The position numbers and the translations under genes were made by a program. This document shows positions 54,201-62,887 of a stretch of DNA of 64,000 nucleotides, piece by piece. The notes beneath the pieces were generated by a model. It did no database searches. It saw only the letters and a list, made by a program, of their open reading frames with translations, and had not been told where the DNA came from. Each line of letters opens with the position of its first letter. Position 1 is the first letter of the stretch. Source of the stretch: Drosophila pseudoobscura (taxonomy: Eukaryota > Arthropoda > Insecta > Diptera > Drosophilidae); assembly GCF_009870125.1 (NCBI RefSeq), contig NC_046683.1, positions 19,663,001-19,727,000 on the forward strand, in the 5' to 3' direction.

Positions 54201-56092
54201 AAAGACGCTGTTTGGGTTTCGGGTCGGTGGACGATGCCGCTGACTGGGGATCGTCTTGGATGGTCTTGGATCGGTTCGGATCGGGTCTGTCCCCTGGTCT
54301 GTTGGCATGCGCACAAGTTTTATAATTTCATGACATGCTAGTCGCTGGTCGCTCTGCTGGTGTGGTGCTGCCACAGAGAGGCTCGCATACCCTCGGTATA
54401 TCAGGCGATTGCAAGTTTGATCAATTCGTGATCACTGATCAGCAGCAGCATTGCACTGATTTAGGTAGTCAGATGTTGATAAGACAAAGTCTCGTCGTGG
54501 AATCTCCCATAGAAAATATAATAAAATAAATAATAAATATAGATCAAATCAAATAAATCATAATCATAATACGCCATATATAGGGACTCCACAGCCATAA
54601 AAAATATAGTTATCTCTGTGTTAAAAGATAAATAACAAAACGAATGATCGCATCAACTTTTCAAATTAAATCTGAATTGGAAAGAGGCTGTCTTTCAGGA
54701 GACTCTTAGGTTTGTTTGATCTGCACAATATTAATAGGGTATAGCAGGCGTCGGCTTCCCCAGGCTGTCCTTTCTTTCTTGTTATTATTATTTATTTTTT
54801 TTGTAAGTGCGGCTTGTGGCTAATTAATGAGCCGTCGCTTTGTCAAATTTGTTTTGTTAATAATTGTAAATGCCAAAAGCGGACAACAGCAACAACAGCA
54901 ACAACGGCAACAACGGCAACAGCTGCAACCACAGCAACAGCAGTCGCATAAATAGCATAATCAGCGTGGCCACGCTACAAAATGTTTTAATTTCGTACGC
55001 GCGTGTAAAAATGCAAATCGCTCTTCATTTCTTTTGGCTTTTGACTGCCGCGATTATGCAATACATTTGTGAAAACTTCCAATCCAATTCAAAACGGAAA
55101 CCACACAGCCCCATCTGGGCGGGCTCAATGAACCTTAGCACTTGCATAAGCTGGTGGGGCGGGGATTCACCCAATTGTCAGAGTTCTTGAACAATTAAGT
55201 CTGAATTGCGGATCTATTGCGGATAGTTCCAATCTTTCTACTCTTATCCTATCTGTTGTTGGTCCTTAAACTCGGAACTCTCTTTTAACCCTATGATTTT
55301 GACTCTTTCCCACATACTGATCGCTAATGTATTCATCCGCAGGCACCAAGTTGGATCTGAAGTCCCAGGCCAGTGGCAGCAACAGTGGTGCCTCAGGACA
55401 GCGGCGTTCCAGTGGCTACGATCACTATCCCGATCACATTCCGGCCGCCCCTGAAAGTCAGGCCCTAAAGGAGGCCCAAAACAAGTACCGTCTGCTGGAG
55501 GCTGATTACAAGACGCTCCACGATAAGCGACTCCAAGATGTAAGACCCACATAAATATTTACCCTTCATCTAATCCTCAAACTGATCTGTTCTAGTTGAA
55601 GACCCTCCAGAGTGCTCATGAGAGGGAGCTGGCCACCTGCAATGAGACCGTGCGAATCCTCAAGCAGCGCCTGAACGAGCGGGAGGAGGCCTTTGCCACC
55701 CAGAAACGGCGGAAGGTGCCCGTCGACTACTATGCGCTCAAGGCCAAGGTATACCCAACAGACACCATCTTAGCCCGAACCCAGAATCAGAACCAGAAAC
55801 AGACCCAAATCCAAGACCAAACCCAGAAAGATAATCAAGACAAACAGTCAAACAAAATTTCGTTAGATTCAAGACCACATCGAGGTTTGATTGATACTTT
55901 CAACTTTAAATCACTCTCTATCAACTAATTTGGATCTGTGTTAACGTGGGTGTGTGTTTTTTACAGGTGTCGCTGCTGGAGCGCCGGCACTCGGAGCGGG
56001 AGGACCGACTGCACATGCTGGTGGAGGCGCTCAGCAAGGGACGGCTCAACGGGGCGCTCGAGGATCTAATGCAGGATAACAATAACAAATAG
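30468..56092 (+). CDS. Cep162: Cep162 orthologue, centriole/transition-zone coiled-coil protein (934 aa, 7 coding exons)
   Basis: Join 30468-31274, 51803-52457, 52524-52737, 52828-53480, 55343-55539, 55596-55748, 55967-56092. All junctions are GT/AG and every phase agrees (0,1,2,1,0,0), totalling 935 codons with the stop. In vertebrates CEP162 binds microtubules at the distal centriole and promotes transition-zone assembly; flies would need it in sensory neurons and male germ cells. The N-terminal exon is acidic and Ser-rich ([17 protein letters not shown]). Exons 2-7 form long coiled coils. The best match to vertebrate CEP162 is [13 protein letters not shown]...HPDSVSALI spanning the exon 2/3 junction, and the region [19 protein letters not shown] also fits. 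Exon 2 itself starts with ATG, so a shorter isoform from an internal promoter is possible. Exon 4 has a CAG-rich Gln/Ser/Thr stretch. Start choice: 30468 is the first ATG of the open frame. Confidence 0.85.
31655..31660 (-). terminator. Polyadenylation signal of carboxypeptidase A-type gene 1
   Basis: AATAAA on the minus strand, 148 bp downstream of the stop codon at 31808. It is a canonical signal at a normal distance. Confidence 0.6.
31808..33321 (-). CDS. Secreted M14 zinc carboxypeptidase, predicted active, B-like (451 aa)
   Basis: Exons 33321-32883, 32809-32656, 32570-31808, with phases 1 and 2 matching at both introns. It has a signal peptide (residues 1-27, [14 protein letters not shown] core), an activation pro-domain ([10 protein letters not shown]), and a catalytic domain from about residue 140. 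All hallmarks are present: HARE (His216, Glu219), NPDGYEY, LNRNF, third ligand in YHSYG (His341) and general base in YTVELRD (Glu416). At the specificity position it has Asp400 (GGSDDW), as in carboxypeptidase B, which predicts cleavage of C-terminal Lys/Arg; that is inference. It is probably a digestive or extracellular protease made as a zymogen. It is nested antisense in Cep162 intron 1, with its own AATAAA. Confidence 0.88.
34926..34990. repeat. CCCACTGCCACT minisatellite-like tract
   Basis: Imperfect hexamer repeats of CCCACT and GCCACT. They create apparent coding frames on both strands (Thr-Ala and Val-Gly dipeptides) that I reject. Confidence 0.8.
35196..35275. repeat. TGCG tetranucleotide tract
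   Basis: TGCGTGCGTACGTACG-type repeats with interruptions, capable of forming alternating purine-pyrimidine DNA. Confidence 0.8.
35581..35634. repeat. CAG trinucleotide tract
   Basis: About 15 AGC/CAG units with a few substitutions. The frames through it are not conserved coding sequence as far as I can tell. Confidence 0.8.
36219..36248. repeat. CT dinucleotide repeat
   Basis: About 15 uninterrupted TC units; a GA tract on the other strand, which is a possible GAGA-factor site in Drosophila. A similar shorter CT tract lies at 37,579-37,600. Confidence 0.8.
38657..39400 (-). mobile_element. Tc1/mariner transposon remnant
   Basis: The minus strand encodes [14 protein letters not shown] (around 39,065-39,105), the region around the second catalytic aspartate of Tc1-type transposases, and other broken frames. 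The left end has TA followed by CAGTGGTGCTCATACACTTA, and a near-identical TGCTCATATACTTAAGCCAC recurs about 195 bp inward (38857), the double-repeat arrangement of IR/DR Tc1 elements. Frameshifts and stops make it dead; the right end is unclear. Confidence 0.7.
39401..39812. other. Spacer between Tc1 remnant and carboxypeptidase gene, nothing recognised
   Basis: Possibly the right part of the Tc1 element and the 3' UTR of the carboxypeptidase-like gene. I found no canonical minus-strand AATAAA here. Confidence 0.4.
39813..41691 (-). CDS. Secreted carboxypeptidase-like pseudoenzyme (M14 fold, zinc ligands lost), about 503 aa
   Basis: Exons 41691-41313, 41226-40863, 40581-39813, with phases 1 and 2 agreeing. 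The frame is open up to 41805, but I prefer the ATG at 41691: it gives a clean signal peptide ([18 protein letters not shown]), and a TCAGTT initiator (A at 41734) lies just upstream. The fold is intact: [47 protein letters not shown]. The zinc site is not: HxxE is QARD (Gln266, Asp269), the third ligand is Gly393 (SLGGYG), the general base Glu is Phe468, and the substrate-binding Asn144 equivalent is Asp340. The Arg127, Arg145 and Tyr248 equivalents remain. It is probably a binding protein or regulator rather than a peptidase. The intact frame, splicing and conserved core argue against a pseudogene. Confidence 0.85.
41728..41740 (-). promoter_or_regulatory. Initiator of the pseudoenzyme gene
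   Basis: GAGTTCAGTT on the minus strand, matching the TCAGTY insect initiator, 43 bp upstream of the preferred ATG. No TATA box is seen at -30. Confidence 0.4.
42197..42578 (-). CDS. Alternative or orphan first exon of a carboxypeptidase (signal peptide and pro-domain start)
   Basis: ATG at 42578 gives a signal peptide ([19 protein letters not shown]) and a pro-domain start ending [13 protein letters not shown]...VEKFG, with donor TTTG|GTGAGT (42197/42196). It ends in phase 1 after VEKFG, exactly as the other first exon (41313) ends after WRHFG. Either can therefore join the exon beginning at 41226 and read into [10 protein letters not shown]. No catalytic exons of its own are seen between 42196 and 41806. 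It is either a mutually exclusive first exon with its own promoter or the remnant of a duplicated gene. The encoded leaders differ greatly in sequence. Confidence 0.6.
42579..43740. other. Spacer between carboxypeptidase genes, no gene recognised
   Basis: AT-rich, with alternating TA/TG stretches at 43,060-43,120 and poly-A runs near 43,640. Minus-strand ATTAAA near 43,530 could serve the gene at 43741. The left part should carry the promoter for the 42578 exon. Confidence 0.4.
43741..47921 (-). CDS. Large secreted M14 carboxypeptidase with long acidic N-terminal region (about 1128 aa)
   Basis: Exons 47921-45686, 45605-45417, 44872-44731, 44650-44125, 44034-43741; phases 1,1,2,0 all agree. 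The frame is open up to 48014, but a TATA box lies inside that extension, so I start at 47921 ([13 protein letters not shown]), which gives a signal peptide core [15 protein letters not shown]. Residues about 100-690 are a Glu/Gln/Ala/Pro-rich low-complexity region. The pro-domain ([14 protein letters not shown], then [10 protein letters not shown]) and catalytic domain follow. Zinc ligands His874 and Glu877 (HARE) and His999 (FHSYG) are present, as is general base Glu1074 (YTIEMGD). Asp1058 (GGSDDW) predicts carboxypeptidase-B-like preference for basic C-termini. The acidic region could keep the enzyme in a matrix or bind calcium or cationic partners; that is inference. Long-insert carboxypeptidases exist in D. 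melanogaster, but I cannot name the orthologue safely. Confidence 0.85.
47978..47985 (-). promoter_or_regulatory. TATA box of the large carboxypeptidase gene
   Basis: TATAAAAG on the minus strand, 57 bp upstream of the ATG at 47921. Placing +1 about 31 bp downstream (near 47,954) leaves the two more distal in-frame ATGs at or before the transcript start. This decides the start codon. Confidence 0.6.
49411..49478. repeat. CTCCTCTACTCCTCTGCTC minisatellite
   Basis: Three to four tandem copies of a 19-bp polypyrimidine unit. The Leu/Ser-rich frames through it are not genes. Confidence 0.8.
50641..50698. repeat. GGGCAACA tandem repeat
   Basis: About six 9-bp units of GGGCAACA(C/G) in the Cep162 intron, followed by GGCAGC units. 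Confidence 0.75.
50887..50940. repeat. TTG/CTG trinucleotide repeat
   Basis: Seven TTG units then CTG/TTG units; the reverse strand reads as Gln/Asn repeats. Confidence 0.8.
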
Positions 56093-56504
56093 ATATTAGA
56101 TGTAGCCTCTCGTTTTGGGAATCAATGTGAAACTAAATATTTAATAGTCTCGAGCCAATCTATATGAGATAGGTTGAAGGATATGAAAGGAACGTTTTTA
56201 TTTAGAGAGATAAATAATTAGCTATTTGCCATGTTCAATGAGTCGTCCGACAAGCCAGCCAAATTGTCCAGAGTCCGTCTAAAACAAAAATATAGGATTA
56301 CGATCAACAACCATTTTAGCCAGAATGGGTGGAGGGACGGGGCTTACGGGGACCAGGCCCAGAACTGGGGATAGATTGCAGCTGAAAACGATCTTTAACT
56401 GATGATTCAATCAACTCGAATTGAATGGAACCAAGTTCTTCTGGAATTCAGAGCCCAACTGATCAAAATCTTGGACTAAATTAAGTGTGTTCAAAACAGA
56501 AAAC

Positions 56505-56510
56505 AATAAA
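56505..56510 (+). terminator. Polyadenylation signal of Cep162
   Basis: AATAAA 413 bp downstream of the stop codon at 56090, the first canonical plus-strand signal seen after the gene. Confidence 0.55.
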
Positions 56511-57459
56511 GCATAATGATAATTTATCATTGATAATGATAAATGATCAGCTGGCCAACAGTTTATATAGATTTAAGAAGTTCCCATAACCTGGAAAACC
56601 CTTCCAGCAGCTGCAATCTAGCGCAGATATTTATACGTGTAATATCTGTCTGGGCCCCTGTCCTTTTTCTTCAGAGAATTTCAAAGAGAATAAAAGATCT
56701 TTAACATATAAATTATTGTATTGTAGTTCTTAGAGCAGACAAGAATAGTAATTTTAAATGTCAGTGTTTGAAAGTAGAAATTGAATTGTTCAAAGGAATA
56801 CACACACACACACACCACGCACTCACACGCCATAAGAAGGAAAGAGACAGGCACAGAGACGCATGAAAAAGAAAGAGACAACCAGATGGTCCATAAAAGA
56901 GACCGACACCGTGGCTCATGAAATGAACAGTGCAGAGAGATGCGCCGCGAAAGTTGTACTAGCATAAGAACCAAATTATTGTACATAGAATACTCGCACC
57001 GAAATGGAAGCGATCGAAATTTGAATATTATATATTTGATTTGTATACCAAAGAAAAGAGTGGGGGACTAAGACAGTGAAACAACATTTACAACAACGTT
57101 TTACCAATGTGCAACAGTCGATTTTTTTTGTACCTAACCCAACTATTGTGTTTTTAAGGAACTTCTAGAGTTATTCATAGAGAACTTTGAAAAAGTTGAT
57201 AAAAACGAAGCAGAACTAGACCCCAAAGACACAAGAAAACAATCCCCAGGAAAATTCGAGCCAGTACTCGAAAAAGGAAAACGAAAAAACCCATAAGTAG
57301 AAATACCAAAAAAATACAAATTCACAGTATTCCGAAATACAGCAATCGAAAAAGCCAAAGATGTGTTTTCTCTTCTCTCGCTTCTACCTTTACCTACCTC
57401 GCTTTACCACTACCATTCGATAATATTCCAAAAGACAACCATTTGCAGGAGCCCGCCCG
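56511..57459. other. Spacer downstream of Cep162, no gene assigned
   Basis: AT-rich. A plus-strand stretch at about 57,150-57,290 reads ELLELFIENFEKVDKNEAEL and continues charged, ending in a stop. It could be a decayed exon related to the fragment that follows, but no family is recognised. A CA repeat lies near 56,800. Confidence 0.4.
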
Positions 57460-57473
57460 CCTAGCCTGAAAGG

Positions 57474-57948
57474 TCCATGGTCTTCATCAAGGAGAATAGG
57501 GTGTCCGCCAAGTGCATCGACTGGGACCTGCTGCACTCGTTCGCACCTGTATGAGATTCACGAAGGACTACCTACCGACCGCTGAGAAGGAGAGCACGAA
57601 TTTCCATCTGAGCGAAAGCAGCGAAGTCGAAACGCAAGGTCATTCATTGTAGTAATGTCCTTGTTTGCTCCAAGGATTAATGCACAAATGGGTTCGCCTA
57701 TGGTTAACGGAGTGCTGCGTTCGCAAGAAGCAGCAGGAGGAGCAGGAGGGCCCCTTCGCAAGGTGACCCCGGAGAAGGCCAAGGAGCGCGTAAAGGAATG
57801 TGAGCGCAGGAAGCAGCAGCAGGAGAGCGCTCGCTTTCGTAGCCAGCCCAAAGAAGCGGACCAGCTGAGGGAGCAGAGCATGAAGATGTCCGAGGGTGCG
57901 GGGGCCTGGATGGAGAGCATCGAGGAGCGTCCCATGCCCCTAAACTAG
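57474..57948 (+). pseudogene. Unrecognised gene fragment, probably decayed
   Basis: GC-rich coding-like sequence in AT-rich surroundings. An opening ATG at 57474 gives MVFIKENRVSAKCIDW. After a shift the sequence reads RFTKDYLPTAEKE and then stops near 57,650. A second frame (57655-57948) ends with a Lys/Glu-rich coil and the tail WMESIEERPMPLN. Two stops and one or two shifts separate the parts. A TTTGCAG just before (57449) resembles a splice acceptor, so it may be an exon of a broken gene. I cannot name it. Confidence 0.35.
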
Positions 57949-58360
57949 GGGTTCGACACGCTGCGTGGCACTGTTTCGTATATCGACGTAAATGGGTCTC
58001 TAATGTTTATCCTTCGACAGATGCTCGGGACTTTTAGGAATTCCTAACACAGCCTTCCTATCCTTAGATAGTAGGTTGATATCTTTTGATATCGCTTAGT
58101 GTTAATGTGTGTGTGTGTGTAGGAAGATGGGTTGCTTACGGCACATAAACCGTCTTCAGTTTGGTCGTGGCAACTAGAGCTTGAACCAGTTGGACTGCGG
58201 AGTGGGTATCCTACGATGCGTAAAGGAGGGTCTGAAAACACGGCGACAGCCTCTGATGATTGCGATGGAAGATGAGTGACAGACAGTTGTGGTACTGTTT
58301 CTGATGCTGACTTTAGTGATAAAATTGATTCTTATTTATAGGTAACAAAAGGTACAAAAA

Positions 58361-59064
58361 GTGTTGAGTCTGTACAAATATGTATATGTTTATGTAGTAT
58401 GGATAAGTTCATTGTCTGGTGGGAAATTACGTCATTTTGATGATCAAAAATTGAACCGATGCATCCATCTGGATGGAAAACAAACTAAGTTTCCATCAAG
58501 AAAACAAGTGCTGTTTGCATTTTTCTACAATTACAGTCTACACGTATGTTTTTGAAAATAGCGAGAATTATTATTAGCCAAGAATATCATTATGTGGCTA
58601 TCTTATGGAATTAGTGGAAATGGGAAAATTGTAAAAGAAGGAAGAATTAAACTGTAGACTCTTTTCAAGCAAAGAAAGCTGATTTTATAGCTAATTAAGA
58701 CCATTTGTTCGATATTGCACACGCAGATGCCATGTCGAAGATGCAAACTGAAGAGGACAAGAGATTTCTTGAACTGAAGCGCCAGAACCAAAGACCAAGG
58801 CATTTTGCTGGACAAGACACAGTCTCGGTGAAAAAAGCTCAACGAAAATCCGAGCGAAGGACCAAGTCCGAAGCAGAAGTCCCAAGACCAAGAGAAAAGA
58901 GGGTGCGACAGAGATCGTTTCATTCAATGCCGATATTAACAATATCATCATTAGCTGTTGAACCTCTAAATCTGGACTTTCAATTTGTATGCGAAATAAT
59001 AATATATATATGTATTATTAAAGAAGTTGATCCGAATATTGCAAGCGTTTTTCTAAAACTTTGA
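58361..59064 (+). pseudogene. Fragment of a repeated insect protein family, decayed
   Basis: Plus-strand pieces: SSLSGGKLRHFDDQ and CIHLDGKQTKFPSRKQ (58361-58555), then FDIAHADAMSKMQTEEDKRF with a basic tail (58705-59064). The FDIAHADA...EEDK pattern recalls a protein type present in many copies in insect genomes, often tied to mobile elements; I recall this only loosely and cannot name the element. Intervening stops show it is not a complete gene. Confidence 0.35.
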
Positions 59065-59191
59065 CGACAAAGTTACTTTCATGGAGGAACGAGAAATGAT
59101 GGAGCAATATATTTCCCAAGGAAGCTGAAGATTCTTCAGAATGCAAGTAATGAAGACTATCAAAATGCTCTAATGTGGTTGTGAACGTTGT

Positions 59192-59820
59192 GAGTTGCTG
59201 CGGACACCGCAACTCTACAGTTATACCCGATACTAAGTCAGTATGGCTCTCCTCCGGCAGACGCCGCTAATATTAAACGACACGACAAAGAGTGCGTGCG
59301 AGAGAGACAGAAAATCACTCTGAGCGTGACGTCGGGCGCTGCGTAGCCAGTGCAAATTGATTTGTTCCTATTGGCTATAAAAAATGTTCTGATCTGATCC
59401 AGATTCAGCAACCGGATAGATATGGTCATTATCTATGATTCTTCGTTTTTAGTTTTCTCGAATCTGCAATATTGTGGATGCAACAGACTTTCGCACAGAT
59501 TTTCGCTCTTTGTGGGGGCGGAAGTGGGCGGGACAAAGTTTTGAAATATTTTTGTAGCAGTGACATATCACAGAAGTCTGGATCCAAAACATTGTTGCTC
59601 TAGCTCTTATAGTCTTTGAGCACTACGCGCTGAAGGGGACGGACAGACGGACGGACGGACAGACGGACAGACGGACAAGCAGACATGGCTCAATCGACTC
59701 GGCTATTGATGCTGATCAAGAATATATATACTTTATGGGGTCGGAAACGATTCCTTCTGGAGGTTACACACATCCACTTTTACCACAAATCTAATATACC
59801 CCAATACGCATTTTTTCGAG
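59192..59820 (-). mobile_element. DINE-1/INE-1-like Helentron element adjoining RpS2
   Basis: Minus-strand element. The head GCGTATTGGGGTATATTAG lies at about 59,820-59,790, then come the conserved TTTCCGACCCCATAAAG core and a CCGTCTGTCCGTC tract (59,640-59,690). About 450 bp of internal sequence follows, and the element ends in the stem-loop GAGTTGCTGCGG...CCGCAACTC (59192-59215). It is longer than the copy at 14624-14980. Its 5' end directly abuts the RpS2 stop codon, so it forms the gene's 3' UTR. By eye it contains no minus-strand AATAAA. Confidence 0.8.
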
Positions 59821-59821
59821 T

Positions 59822-60628
59822 CTAGGCATCAGCGTGCAGACGGGCTGTGGGCTTGGACAAGAAGTCAGAGTATGCCTGGTAGGGAGTGGAGCCCAGAGTC
59901 ATCTCCTTCCACAAGTCTGGAGTGAGGTAAGCGTAGGTCTTGGCAATGGCAGCGTAGGTGGCCTTTGCGAAGTTACCCAGGGTGCCGGTCGAGCCACGGG
60001 CCGAGGTGTAGCAATCCTCAATACCAGCCATGGTAAGGACCTTCTTGGGGACGGGAGCCGAGACAATGCCAGTACCGCGGGGAGCGGGAATCAGGCGCAC
60101 TGAGACGGAGCCGCACTTGCCAGTAACCTTGCAGGGCACGGTGTGGGGCTTGCCGATCTTGTTGCCCCAGTAGCCATGACGCACGGGCACGACGGACAGC
60201 TTAGCGAGGATGATGGCGCCACGAATGGCGGTGGCAACTTCCTTGCTGCACTTGACGCCCAAGCCGATGTGACCGTTGTTGTCACCGATGGCAACGAAGG
60301 CCTTGAAGCGGGTACGCTGACCGGCACGGGTCTGCTTCTGGACAGGCATGATCTTCAGCACCTCATCGCGCAGAGCCGAGCCCAGGAAGAAGTCGATGAT
60401 CTCGAACTCTTTGATGGGCAACGAGTACAGGTAGATCTCCTCCAGTGACTTGATCTTGCCTTCGCGCACCAGGCGACCTAGCTTGGTGACTGGAACCCAC
60501 TCCTTGGAGTCCTCCTTGCCACCACGTCCACGGGCGCCGCGTCCACGGCCACGACCGCGTCCACCACGACCCCCACGAGAGCCAAAACCGCCACGGAATC
60601 CACCACGGGCTGGAGCTGCGTCCGCCAT
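59822..60628 (-). CDS. RpS2: Ribosomal protein uS5 (RpS2), intronless, intact
   Basis: 268 aa, ATG at 60628, TAG at 59824-59822. Component of the 40S subunit near the mRNA entry channel, important for decoding fidelity. It begins [10 protein letters not shown] and has an Arg/Gly-rich tail (residues 8-37, RGG motifs), the conserved [12 protein letters not shown], and the S5 double-stranded-RNA-binding domain around residues 100-165 ([20 protein letters not shown]). The S5 C-terminal domain follows to about 240, and the protein ends TARLHADA. Length and motifs are those of a complete protein and the third codon positions are strongly GC-rich, as in an expressed ribosomal gene. No intron interrupts the CDS. 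A pyrimidine stretch (CTTTTACCCC) lies about 40 bp upstream of the ATG, like a TOP start. Either the single RpS2 gene or a recent retrocopy. Confidence 0.9.
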   Translation of the reverse strand: MADAAPARGGFRGGFGSRGGRGGRGRGRGRGARGRGGKEDSKEWVPVTKLGRLVREGKIKSLEEIYLYSLPIKEFEIIDFFLGSALRDEVLKIMPVQKQTRAGQRTRFKAFVAIGDNNGHIGLGVKCSKEVATAIRGAIILAKLSVVPVRHGYWGNKIGKPHTVPCKVTGKCGSVSVRLIPAPRGTGIVSAPVPKKVLTMAGIEDCYTSARGSTGTLGNFAKATYAAIAKTYAYLTPDLWKEMTLGSTPYQAYSDFLSKPTARLHADA

Positions 60629-62763
60629 TATGTAGGTCTATCAAGTGTATTAGGGGTAAAAGACAAAAACGAAAATATATTTCAACTTTGACTTCAAGTC
60701 GGCACCTCTAAACGTTGTCGAATCGAACTTAAACTTTATATTTTATTGTTTTTTACTAAAACGAACATTTTTAGACCCTGAGCCCTTTGATTCCGACACT
60801 TTTTTGTTCGCCCATAATAATAAGCCCAAGCCTAATTTTACTGACATATTGATGTACCTACCATAAGATTATAAAGAAATACATGATTCTTTTAAACTCA
60901 ATGAAAGGGCCCAAAAATCCTAGGAGAAAAACTGTGAAACAAAATACATTTTTGCTATACCGTTTATAAGAAAAAGATATATGGTATGGTAATTCTAAGT
61001 TATTAAGTATGTCCGTATTGTACTTTTTTTGAGTTCGATTCGGGAGTAGTTCGAGAAAAAATCGGGATTTGCTTGCTATAGAATTGGGCTTGGTATAAAT
61101 ATTTTATGTTCTTAGGTCGATTGTTTGTGACTTGGATATATTTTCTAAATATGTATGTACAGGCCATCAATTAGAGTTGCAAACGAACTGAAGGTAAGTC
61201 CAAAACGTATCTAAAGTAATACCGAATGTACACGAAATGTCCAAAAACGGATAAATAACGTACCTGAAATGAGTTAAATCACTTAATATAGAGCCGGCGA
61301 AAATGGAGTCGAGATTGAGCGGTATGTTTAAGTTTTTCTGCAGTTAATCTTTGATAGTTCGGATAATGATCGAAAGCATTAAAGAGGCATGGATTCATGC
61401 AGGGCTCTAGTATACACTCTATTGGATATAACCATTTTGTTAATCTCTCGCCGCAAAACCAGCTCCCCCACGATATTCCAATATAAAAGAAAATTATTGT
61501 TGCAAATGTATTTTTTGATAATACGTATATTCGAGTACAATATTTTTGGATATTTAGATTATGCATACGGATGGATGGATAACTACCGATGGCTCGGGCG
61601 ATCCCCACAAACAAAAATCATCGTCATCATATGTGCTTCTTGTATCGTGCATTTAGCAAAGGTTTACATACTTATATATTCAATATCGATTGATATCCAT
61701 TAGAGGTAAGAGTAGAAGTTGCATACATATATAGATATGGCTAGACGAGTAAGAGAAGAAGCTGCTCAAAACTTTCCGCTCTATGTTATGACAATACGAT
61801 CCCAAACAACAGCAACATTTAACTGGCTAAGATAACAGTGATTATGGTTACACTATGTACTAAAATACAATTGGCCAATATGTAATCGATGAAACGGAAA
61901 CAACTTTGTTTTGGTTAACAACTTATAGACACCTAACTAGCGATATTAGATGGGTTGCTTCAGCTGCACTGCCGAATGTCCGGTGTCCGGTGGAGAGTGC
62001 TGCGCCTCCAATCATGGGTCCAAGTCCGGGCGGCTGTCTCCAGATTTCTGTCCTTCCTTCGGCTCCGAGGCCAGCCGAAGCCCGGTGACCCACACAACCG
62101 CTCTCTACTCGTCAATCCAATCGACTGCCAACCACGCGAGAGGAGTCCTGGGTCTTTTATAGTCAGAGTGTTTGCTTGGTCACAGTTGCTCCGGCTGTAC
62201 ACAATTTTACGGCCAGATGCCCATCTAAGTACTGGATATATGGCCATTCATTGAGTTAGCTTCTTTGCCAGCCACATTGTTCATTGCGTTCTAATTTGAT
62301 TTTGATTGAATTGAAGTTATCGCAATTGTGCACTCTGCAAAGCAGGAGCTGGGGTAGGAATGGATGTATAGATACAGCATTTGACGTCATGTTTGGTTGA
62401 AGACCACTATAGTCGTAGTAAATAGAATTTTATCTTTTCATATATATGGTTTTGTTCCTCTACATAGCAGTCGTCCACGACAAAGATGCCAGTGACGTCA
62501 GAAGCAATCGAAGGACTCGCAATTTCATTCATGAAAATTGGAACAGGAGCAACGCATTAGGCTCACTTGAGTGGAGTCCACGCGTCTGCGCCACACCGAA
62601 GTGTGGTGGCGCAGTGGTGCACATGTGCGATAAGCGAAATTCAATCAATCAAGAGAAAATTGAAGCTCATCGAGCAGGAAGTGTCGCATCAAATGCGTGG
62701 GCTTTGGTGCGGCCACGGGTTCCACACCAGTAGTGCCCAGCACACAGAGTCGAGGATGGTTTG
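60629..62763. other. Upstream of RpS2 and of the Arg/Glu-rich gene; no gene assigned
   Basis: AT-rich DNA with a GC-rich island at about 61,950-62,165. In the island a plus-strand 70-codon frame starts MGCFSCTAECPVSGGECC, and on the minus strand TATAAAAG (62161-62154) faces the island. Neither gives a gene I can support. The rest holds nothing recognised. Confidence 0.4.
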
Positions 62764-62764
62764 C

Positions 62765-62802
62765 TATAAAAGCGGAGACCTTCTACTGGTGAATTCAGTC
62801 AA
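62765..62802 (+). promoter_or_regulatory. TATA box and initiator of the Arg/Glu-rich secreted gene
   Basis: TATAAAAGC begins at about 62,766, and TCAGTC, a consensus initiator, puts +1 near 62,799, about 32 bp downstream. The ATG follows at 62888 with no upstream ATG in the leader that I can see. A TATA-plus-Inr promoter suggests strong, regulated, tissue-specific expression. Confidence 0.65.
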
Positions 62803-62887
62803 GTTCTGAAGACTGCTGGTGCAACAGCAACGAACCAACTCATCGATTAATATCCAGTACCTGAACCGAATCTCTGACCCATCTGCA

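Noticed and set aside
59640-59690. Short direct repeats (GGACGGACAGAC) as a CRISPR-like array
   Set aside because: This is the known variable tract inside DINE-1/INE-1 elements; there are no spacers, and the genome is eukaryotic.
61950-62162. Metallothionein gene
   Set aside because: Cys-rich only at the start; it lacks the repeated CxC pattern and length of insect metallothioneins.
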